A stretch of DNA of 64,000 bases from the NCBI GenBank assembly GCA_027257055.1, contig JAPVLO010000180.1:372001-436000 (forward strand). Direction: 5' to 3'. The notes under the pieces were generated by a model. The model did not search any database and was not told where the DNA came from. It saw only the letters and a program-made list of their open reading frames with translations. Source of the stretch: Cephalopachus bancanus. Taxonomy: Eukaryota; Chordata; Mammalia; Primates; Tarsiidae. How positions within the stretch are numbered: position 1 is the first letter of the stretch; every line of letters starts with the position of its first letter. The position numbers and the translations under genes are program-made. Shown piece after piece: positions 47,001-58,200 of the stretch.

Positions 47001-50000
47001 TGCACTCAGCAACTTCTAGCTAGTTTAGTTTAAGACCCAGCTGCAGTGTCCTGGTGTAACACCACATGCTGCCACTGAGCCAGTCCAAAATGAGCAATGC
47101 AACAGCAGTTTTTCTATCAATATGGCAAAATGAAAAAATGCATTAGTCTTCTAGAAAATATTTTTTAAATGTAACTGTTAAAAGCAAGCAGAAACTCTTC
47201 CTTAGGGAAATTAAGTGCTTGAAGTATTGAGGCTAAAGTTAATCTTAGCATTTCCGAGGGATGAGTAGAGTTCAACCCATCCGTGCCTTTCAGGCATATA
47301 CTTTACAGTGCAAGGATTGGTCCAGAAATCAAGAGTTGTCAGTTCTGTTTCTACTTCTGCCATGTACAAGTGATCTGGCCCCAGTCAAGTAATTTGCTCA
47401 CTGAGCATCTATAAAATCAAGATAGCAATATTTACTTTCCTATTTATCTATTAGGGTTATTGTAAAACCAAATAGGGTCATATAAGAGAAGTATTTTGCC
47501 AACTGCAAAGTGATGGCAAAATTATGATAGTGTTATTCCTGATTTACTGTTTCCGAAGCTATAGATTCCTAAAGTCCATTCTAATCAGTGGAGCTTAAAG
47601 CAGGTAAGATGTTTTATTTATAATCGTATCCATGATAGTTCATGTAATTTCAGGTTGCCTATCAATGTTAAATTTCAGTCATAGATTACTGCATGGCATA
47701 GACAACTTGTTAACTTTTTAATTTTTATCTCACCAAAAGAAGTTGAAAAGGGCCATTAATCATTTAGTGCTATTACGTCTGTAGTTAACAGACAGACACA
47801 GCTAACAGTCTAGCATTAAAAAAAATTACTGTTAGCCGGGCTCGATGGCTCAGCCTGTAATCCTGCGCCTTTGGGAGGCTGAGGTGAGTGGATTGCCTGA
47901 GCCCGTGGGTTCGAGACCTGCCTGGGCAGCGAGACCTCATCTCTGCAATAAATCAAAAAATCAGCCGGGCGTGGTAGCGCGTGCCTGTAATTCCGGCTAC
48001 TCGGAAGACTGAGGCGGAAGGATCGCCGGAGCCCAGCAGTTCGAGCTGTGGTGGCCGGGAGCGGCCACTGCACTCCAGTCTGGGCGACAGAGTGAGACTC
48101 CAACTCAAAAAAAAAAATTACTGTTAAAAATTGAAATACGATTTTTAATGGCTGTAAAATGTGTCTGCAAAGACACATGATAGTATATTAAATTCTCTGA
48201 CAGGAAAGGTGAGTTGTGTAAGTACAAAGTCTCGACGGTGGGGAGAGGGGAGACCAGAAGTTATATTGAAGAATATGTTTGATTTATTTTCATGTTTCTC
48301 TTTATGTTTGTTCTTATGGTAGTCTTTCTGCTATTTCAGCTAATGAAGCTGGCTACTTTAATGAAGAGTTGGTACCAATTGAAGTGAAGACGAAGAAAGG
48401 AAAACAGACAATGCAAATAGATGAGCATGCCCGTCCCCAGACAACCCTGGAGCAGTTACACAAACTTCCTCCGGTGTTCAAGAAAGACGGGACGGTCACT
48501 GCAGGGAATGCATCGGTTGGTATCCATGCATAGATCAGCTGGAACTCTCCCTGACATGTTCAGCGCAAAGCAATCATGGAGTGTCTTGAAGATCTTCTCA
48601 TGCTTGTCTTTAGTTACTTAGCTTGAACTAGTAGTGATCATATTCACTTAATTCTGGCCCAACACAAAATATCTTAGCTGGGGTCCTTGTATAATACTGT
48701 TCTGATGTCTTGTTTTGTTCAGAATGTTAGAAAGTAATCTGCCTGGTTTATTATTTTGGTTTTCACATATATACAGTTCATCAAATTTCTTCTTACATAT
48801 ACCCACACCTGTATATAAGTGTTTTCTTAACATTCTTTTCTATTTTCTCTTGGTGAAGTTATATTCTGTGCCTTAAAAAAACCAGCCGGGCACAGTGGCT
48901 CATGCCTGTAATCCCAGCACTTTGGGAGCCTAAGTTGCGAAGATTCCTTGAGCCCAGGAGTTCGAGACCAGCCTAGACAACATAGCAAGACTACATCTCT
49001 TAAAAAAAAAAGCAAACCCCTTAATCCACCAGGGTAGTGCTAGTCCTAGTTGTGTCCCCTTCATGCCATGCTCTAGCACTGCTATGTGCTGCCACATTCC
49101 TAACACTACTCCTTTAGTGATACAGCTCCATTGGCTCAGACATTGATTAACTGGATTATTTTACCCTCGAGTTAATCTACTGTTTTTGTTTTCAAGGGGG
49201 TATCTGACGGTGCTGGAGCTGTTATCATAGCTAGTGAAGATGCTATTAAAAAACACAACTTCACACCACTGGCAAGAATTGTGGGCTACTTTGTGTCTGG
49301 ATGCGATCCCTCTATCATGGGTATTGGTAAGTTTATAGTGAAACAAACTGGTCCTGTTATATTTCTGGAGATAAGTTGTCTTTGTAATTCAGAGCCCTGA
49401 AAAAGTAGCCACATCAAGGTCACTTGTTGAAAAAAGAAGATTGATAATCCATCATTTAAACAAAAATCTTTATGAAGAACTGTCCTAGACAAAGTAGGAA
49501 AACCAAGACCATATAGACTTCTTGTGGCAATAATCACCTCTTAAAGTTCATTTGAGATGTTTTAAAAATAACATGCAGGCCAGGCTCATGCCTATAATCC
49601 CAGCACTTTGGGAGGCTGAGGTAAAAGGATTGCCTGAGCCCATGGGTTCAAGACCCACCTGGGCAACTTGGCAAGACCTGTCTCTACAATAAATCAAAAA
49701 ATGAGCCATGTGTGGTAGCATGCACCTGTAGTTCCAGGTACTTGGAAGGCTGAGACAGAAGGATCGCCTGAGCCCAATAGGTCAAGGCTGCAGTGGCCGT
49801 GAGTGTGCCACTGCACTCCAGCCTGAGCAACAGAGTGAGACACCAACTCAAAAAAAAGCGTGCAGAAAATAACAGAAGAATTACATGACCCTAACACGAT
49901 AAAAGAACAATCATAGAGCCTTCTGTTTCACTCTATGAGGTGGGAACAATCATAGAGTGAAACAGAAGGCTGCATGGAGAAGGTAGACCTGCTGTTCCCT

Positions 50001-53000
50001 GCCATTCACAGTCATTGATGTACCCCACTCGATCCCCCACAACTCTGTACATAATGGAGAAAAAGACTCTCGGTGAACGAGAAAACTGGGGCTTTAGGGG
50101 GTTGTCTCGCAGGGTTCCAAGCCAGTGAGGGATGGAATGGGGTTGAGTCCAGGCCTCTTATTCAGGTGCTCCTTTCTCTGTGGGTTAAACACTTTGTCTC
50201 AGGAAGTTGGAACAACATGTGTCTGACTCTGCTGAGGATTATCACCAAAATAAAGAGTTATAAACAGTTATTTAGATCGGCAAAATATTAGCTGGAGAAA
50301 GTTTGGAACTCTCTACAAACATGTATGGTCTTGGCTTGAAAAATATAAATTATTAGCAGAGCAGCAGAAGAATGAAACAGGACCCCTACCTATCACCATA
50401 CACAAAAATCAACTCTAAATGGATCAAAGACCAAAATGTAAAACCTCAAACTGTAAGAATCTTAGAAAATGCAGGAGACACCCTTACAGACATTGGAACA
50501 GGCAATCAATTCCTAGTCAAAACCTGGAAAGTTCATGCTGTAAGAGATAAGATAGACAAGTGGGTCCTCATCAAATGAAAAGCTTCTGCAAAGTAAAATA
50601 AACCATCGAGAGAAGGGGGAGATAGCCCACAGAATGGGAAAATATATTTACCAACTGTATATCTGACAAAGGTCTAACATCCAGGATCTACAAGGAACTC
50701 AAACGTACCGAAAGGAAAAAAAGAAAGAGCCCTATTAAAAAGTGAGCAAAAGACATGAGTAGACACCTCTCAAAAGAAAACATACAAACAGCCAACAGAT
50801 AGATGAAAAAATGCTCAGCCTTACTAATCAAAGAAATGCAAATCAAAGCCACAATGAGATACCACCCAACTCCAGTCAAGATGACCATCATCAATAACTC
50901 AAAAAAAACAACAGATACTGGAGAGGATATGAGGAAAAGGGAGCACTAATACACTGTTGGTGGGAGTGTAAACTAATACAACCTCTGTGGAAAACAGTGT
51001 GGCGATTTCTAAAAGATCTAAAAATCAACCTTCCATATGACCCAACAATCTCCCTTCTGGGAATATACCCAGAGGAACTCAAATCATTCTACAAAAGGGA
51101 TATCTGCATATGCATGTTTATTGCAGCACTATTCACAATAGCAAAACATTGAACCAACCATACTGCTCGTTGAAAGTGGACTGGATAAAAAAAAAATGTG
51201 GCACTTAGCCAGGCATGGCAGCACATGCCTGTAGTTCCAGCTACTCGGAAGGCTGAGGAAGAAGGATCATCAGAGCCCAGCAGGTCGACGCTAGCGTGGC
51301 CGTGAACGTGCCACTGCACTCCAGCCTGGGTGACAGAGTGAGACTCCAACTCAAAAATAAAAAAGTACATATGCACAATGGAATATTACACAGCAATAAA
51401 GAAGGACAAAATTATGGACTTTGCAGCAACTTGGATGGATTTAGGGTATACCATACTCAGTGATCTATCACAGAAACAAAAACTGAGTATCACGTGTTCT
51501 CAATTATAAGTGGACCCTGAACATTTATCATAATACTACAAGAAAGGAATTGGCAGTAGCAGGACACAGTCAGAGGAGAGAGGGGGTTACACATAACATC
51601 AATAAGTGTACCTGATCCTGAATCAGGTGAAATGAAGACCGCTGGGAGTTCCAAACTTTACCTGTACATTGACCAATTAAGTACCTAATCCTGAATTGTA
51701 ACCCACATCTTGAAATAAAATAAGTTTTTAAAAGGGGGGGGAAGAAGTAAAACAGAACTTTTTGTTAGCTGCACCCCTGGAAACCAAAAAATGTTGCTGA
51801 ATTTTAAGAGTTCCTATCGTTATTCTTTGGGGGAACAGGAAACTAATTAGATGCCTTACTTACAGAACGAGAATTGGTACTCAGAGGCTTTGATCTATCC
51901 CACCCATAGCCTCATACCCTGAGGAAAAGCCTGTCTAGGGTAATTTCAGAGTGTTTATAGGACCAAAGTTTTTCTCTTTTTTTTGATTAACAAATTGTTT
52001 TTTGAGGTGGGTCCCAAGATGTAAGGAGGATAACCTGTTATGACATACTGTCAAGTAATACCACTTACTCTGATTTGGGATTCAGTTACTACTTAACCAC
52101 ATTCACTGCCATGTCCTTCAGATAAGACTTATCTCTGTACAGAATTCCTACAGAAGCTGGCATGTTCATCCCATGTCATCTTTCACTGTGTGTCTCAAAT
52201 GTATGTCAGCAAGAACTGCAAGACGTTTAGACATCTGTTGAAAGCGAATTTTTGTCTGGTATCGTTGTAAAAGCTTATTAGCTTTAAGCTACCCAAAACT
52301 ATTGGCAAAAAATGGCTTTGGCTTAGAAATGGAAGGTGGCTGAAAAATTAAACATCTGAATACTGTTAAGGCATTTGTCATTTTGGTGTCTAGAGCAGTG
52401 GTTCCCAGCCCCAGATGATTATCAAATCCACCCATGATCTCACCCCCAAAACTGTTTCAGTAGGTCCAGAGTGGCACCCAAACACAGGTTTTTTTTGTTT
52501 TCCACATACCCGGATGCTTTTGATGATCAAACAAGTTGATATAGGTTAGTTATTTTATACTTTTCAGTTTAACATCACTTACAGATTCCGACAGATTAGC
52601 ATAGCCAGTGAGCAAGGGAAATGTGGTTTTCCTTCCTTCTATCACCAAGCCTTGATGTTTGCTTAAAGTACAATGAATGCCACTGGGGAAGCACAGTCAT
52701 TTCTTCAGGGCTTGAATCGAGCTACACTTGGCAATTGTCCCACAATGTCAGATGGCCCTCCAACCTAGAAGCTTGTCTGTCACTGGCATGTAGTATGGGA
52801 TGGAACACGATCAGTACTAGAAGCACTCCAGGTGAATACCAGGGACAATCTAGTGATTAGTCCATCCAATTTTTTGAGAATAGTAGTTCCCTCAGCTGTG
52901 CAGTTATCTAGTGCATAGCAATCCTTAGCCCTGCAGGATAGCTGCAGGCCCAGAAACGAGGATAGCCCGGACTCGAAGACAACAGCAGTGGCTCTGAGGA

Positions 53001-55196
53001 AGTGCACAATTTCAGAAAACAGCCTGGGAACTCCTCGGGTGGCAAAGGTGAGGCAGGGTGGAGCGTTGAGCTTCTCCAGCTGGAGCTGCTCTGACTTTAC
53101 CTGTTGTTAGGCTTTGTAGAAAGCATCTGTGCTTAAAGAGAAAAAGGCTGAACATTCAGAAAACTTTTGATGAGATGTTGATGCCCGAAGAGTTGTCCAA
53201 AGTCACACAGCTGTTAGTGGCAGGAGTCAGGACTAGAAGAAATAAGGTCTCCTTTTCCTGACAAGAATACTAGACCTTCCTGAGTCCCAATAAATAAGAG
53301 TGGTCTGGGAAGAGGCCTTTAAAAGTCCAGTTACAATCTAGCATATTGTGACAGTCGGCTGCAGTGCTTCTGAGTTCACATGAATACACTGAGTCACGCT
53401 TGCTGGGTTGTTCATGAGGACATAAGGATGGGAGGTGTGCCCCAGGGTCTTCGCACTGTCGCCCTCTCCGGTGTGTCTCGCACCACTGGATGCTGCTCTG
53501 CCCCCTGACCGGACAGGATAACTGAAGCTTTGCCGTTGACTCCCCATTACATTCTTGTGTGTCTTAGACGGAATGTGGAGTTAGAGTCTGTGTCAAATCA
53601 GGAGCCAAACAGAACTGATGCTTTGCATGGAAAAGCATTCACTAGATGGCTCTAATCAATAAACAGACTGTTGTCCACAGAGCATTTTAATGGGGCAATA
53701 AGAGGGATTAACATTGTGTTTAGATTTCAGTATGCTTTTCTTGTAAAGACTGATTTCCCATTTTATCTTAGGTATGCTTGTGAAACTTTTTCAGAAGGTT
53801 TGATTACTTGAATTCAACAGAACATACCATGTATTTTTTTCCTTTGTAGACACTGATGGCAGTATTATTCTCCAAGATGGAGAGAGAGATAATGTTCCCA
53901 AGCCAGATTTTCTACCTTTTGGAGAAAAATACGGATTTAAGATTATTAAATATTAATATTTAATATTAATATTAAACTACCAATATTAAACTGGCATTGG
54001 TAGGCCATCAGAGATCTGGGAGCTAAAGTTTATTGCAGAAGTCGTATTAGGTGGATTTGCCTTTCTTGAGTTAGTGGTTATGTTTTACTTAAGTTCTCTG
54101 CCTACCCTTGAAGTTGCAAACATCTCCTCACTTCACATCTTTCCCTAAAGTGCCTCCTAGTTTCCCATCTTTCTCTGCCCTTTGCCTTTTTCCAAATGGG
54201 CCTGAAAATTCAGTGTAGACACAGCCACTTCTGTGCATGAATGCATATATGGTTTATGTCCCAGGAGAGCAGCAGTCTGCCTTGCTGTTTGATGCCAAGC
54301 ATGATCTACAGCTGACCATAAAATCCCATGACTCCTTTGGCTGTTTGAAATGTTAAAGCTGTTTATGGTAGAATTTTTCATGTCATTCTCTTATCTGCAG
54401 TTCGGTAATTCTCATGACCAGATGCTACTTTTCAGTTCTGCCACTGTTCACCATAGCATCATTTAGCGTGTGCTGTCAAGGTAGCCACAATTTGTGGCTG
54501 CTGATAGCTGTCACCTGGTTTCTTCCTTACGTGTTTAGTAAAGGAGAAGTTGGATATATAAATAAAGATGACAGTTGTTTCTATATAAGATTTTTATTCT
54601 TATGCAGGTCCTGTCCCTGCTATCAGTGGGGCACTGAAGAAAGCAGGACTGGGTCTTAAGGACATGGATTTGGTAGAGGTAAGTGTTCTTTTTTTACAGT
54701 ATGAATAAACCACATACTTTTGTAGCATAGATGGCTTTCATTTGGTATCTTATAGCTCTTTTTGTTTCAGTCATTATATGCCTTGTCCCTACTTGATTGA
54801 AATACTTTACTTACATTTGAATAATTCAAATAGCCTGATTTCTCCTTCTAAAGAATAAATTCCTAGAAATTCCTTAGGACTTTATAGAACTCTATTACAT
54901 TTTAGACTATTACTATACCTGTAAGCCTGGGCATGGTGGCTCATGCCTGATTCCCAGCACTTTGGGAGGCTAAGGTGGGAGAATTGCTTGAGCCCAGAAG
55001 TTCAAGATCACTCTAGGCAACATAGCAAGACCTTGTCTCTACAAAACATCAAAAATTTCGCCAGATGTGGTGCACACCTGTAGTCCCAGCTACTTGGGAG
55101 GCATAAGGATCTCCTGAGCCCAGGAGGCCTTGACTGTGGTGAGCTGGGATCGTGTCACTATACTCCAGCCTGGATGACAGAGTGAAACCCCAACTC

Positions 55197-55231
<35 letters not shown>

Positions 55232-58200
55232 AACTCTTACTCTAAAAAAAAAAAAAAAAAGACCTGTTGACTTATTCTTATATAAGCTGGGAGGTAAGTA
55301 ACTCTAACCTAATTTTATAGATTAAAATAAAAAAATATACTAAAAGAATTGACCTAATAGAAAAGCAATATCTAGTGCCAAATCTAGAAATTTTTTGCTC
55401 TTCCCTCTGAGTTTAGTGAGCCATTCCAAACTTATCTTTGGCTTTTACACTATAGTTGTGGCTTGATTTGGGATACACTTATCATAATTTTTGACAGTAG
55501 AAACTTAAATGTACTGGTAGAGTGATTTTTTAAGTGTTAGAACAAAAGTGTCTTAAGCATTTAGCATAGTTAAAAGAAGAGGTAGAGAAGAAAATACTTA
55601 AACAAGGATTATGTACATTCCACATTTTGGAAGTATCTGAAAATTTTGCACATGTGCTGCTTGGCCTTGGGAAATAATAGGACAAAGGAAATCTCTGCTT
55701 AAATTGATGGGGCAGGGGTAGGCACAGGTGTTATTTCCTCTGTGGCAATCTCTCCTCCAGGAAACCATGATCTCAGACAAATCGTTTATCCTTAAATCTC
55801 TTCTTCCATTTTTAGTAGGCTCAGAATCTGAAGGGGTGCTTCATTTATCATATCTGTGTTAGCAAGTATGTACCATTACATTTCTGGCCTGAGACTAAAC
55901 ACGTCAAACTGCTGAACTACATCAGTTCTGCAAAGTTGTTCATCATTTTAGATGTATAAATGCTCAAGGACGTAGCTCACAACATAGTTTTCCTAGTTTC
56001 ACAACATGTTCTTGGTCTCACCCCTCCTTGAAGATGATCATATCAGGCAGGAAAGTAATGCTGGATCTGAGTACAGGTGAGGTACCATCTTGGGGGAGCA
56101 CAAAACATGGCAGGGACAAGCACAAGGCTGCAATTTGATCCCAACTCTGCAAAGCCAGCTTTCTCAGACTCAGTTTTCTTATCCATACAATTCCCGAGCT
56201 AAGATCCTATGAACTGTAAATGTAAAGTAAGGTAATTCTCAAGACAAGATGCTACTTTTCAGTTCTGCCACTATTCAACCTAGCAACCACTCCTTCTATG
56301 TATCTGGCTCTGAGGACTCATTCTTTGATGTGTCTCAGTTTCTTCCTGGAGGGATGGCTCCTACTGCTGAATAATCATAATCTGAGTACTGGCTGTGTGT
56401 CAGATAATATACTAGGTGCTCAATACCTGCGATTTTGTTTAACCTTGACAGTGATTCTTATCAAAGTCATGTTGTACTATTGAGGAGATGTGAGTGTAAA
56501 GAGAACTTAAAGACTATACACATGCTGCATGCTAACACATGATGCAGCCACGAAAATATAGCCATTTAAACTAGGCTCGATGGCTCAGCCTGTAATCCCG
56601 CGCCTTTGGGAGGCTGAGGTGAGTGGATTGCCTGAGCCCGCAGGTTCGAGACCCACCTTGGCAGCGAGACCTCATCTCTACAATAAATCAAAAAATTAGC
56701 CGGGCATGGTAGCGCATGCCTGTAATTCCGGCTACTCGGAAGGCTGAGGCGGAAGGATTGCCGGAACCCAGCAGGTCGAGGCTGTGGTGGCCGGGAGCGG
56801 CCACTGCACTCCAGTCTGGGCAACAGAGTGAGACTCCAACTCAAAAAAAAGAAAAGAAAATATAGCCATTTTCAAACCTGACAGCTTTATGCAGAACGAC
56901 TGCAGATAAATTCAGCCAGTCGTGGTTGCTCATGCCTGTAATCCCAGCACTTGGGAGGTGGAGGCAAGAGGCTTGTCTGAGCCCACAGGTGTGAGCCCAA
57001 CCTAGGCAATATGGCGAGACCTTGTCTCTACAATAAATCAAAAAATGAGCTGGGCATGGTGGTACATGCCCGTAGTTCCAACTACTTGGAAGACTGAGGT
57101 GGAAGGATCGCCTGAGACCAGCAAGTTGAGGCTGCTGTGGCTGTGAGCGTGCCACTGCATGCCAGCCTGCGCAACAGGGTGAGACTCTGACTCAAAATAA
57201 AAGATAAATTCAAATAACTGTGTGAGGTAATTTAAATAGGGAGGAACAGCAGAATTAGCTAGTGACAATACTGGACACTTCTCATTTCAAAAATTAATGA
57301 GCAAGGATTTTTATGTGTGCCTTAATTTTTTTTAAGGTGAATGAAGCTTTTGCTCCCCAGTATTTGGCTGTTGAGAAGAGTTTGGATCTTGACCCAAGTA
57401 AAACCAACGTGAATGGAGGAGCCATTGCCTTGGGTCACCCGTTGGGGGGATCTGGATCAAGAATTACTGCACACCTAGTTCACGAACTACGGTACTTGCT
57501 GCATAGTGCTGCACTTCACATTTGTAGCTTTTTCTAGAAATGCATGGATTTAGGCTTCTCCAGAACATTTTTCCTCCTCCTTCCTCATACCCGTGTTTTC
57601 TGCTACCATGAGCAGTTGCCTGAGTGATGCTTTTCAGCTGGCCTTAGGGATGAGTCAGTTGGCCTGTGGGCGCGCTACACTTGGGCCAGAGCACATCCTC
57701 CGTGTCTGTGCTCCGGGCTCTGTGTGGCCACTCCTCGTGTGTCCACCGTAGAGCCAGTGCAGAGCAGTGAGCAGATGCTGAGGCCCTCGTTCTCACAGCA
57801 CTTGCATTTTGGACGTCAGATGCATTCATTTAGGAAAACAAAAAAGTTCTGAGTGGTTCCTTACCTAGATGCCATCATTGCCAGGCTCGGTGGCTCAGCC
57901 TGTAATCCCGCACCTTTGGGAGGCTGAGGTGAGTGGATTGCCTGAGCCCGCGGGTCTGAGACCCGCCTGGGCAGCAAGACCTCATCTCTACAATAAATAA
58001 AAAAAATCAGCTGGGCGTGGTAGCGCGTGCCTGTAATTCCGGCTACTCGGAAGGCTGAGGCGGAAGGATCGCTGGAGCCCAGCAGGCGAGGCTGCGGTGG
58101 CCGGAATCGGCCACTGCACTCCAGTCTGGGCGACTGAGTGAGACTTCAACTCAAAAAAAAAAAAAAAAAGAATCCTAAGTAACGGGTGGTTTGGGTCTAA

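Larger units (their letters stand above)
51750..54607. other. Intron 7 remainder
   Basis: Mostly unique, with MER5 and MIR scraps and the possible cryptic exon at 53850-53956 (see findings). Confidence 0.5.
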
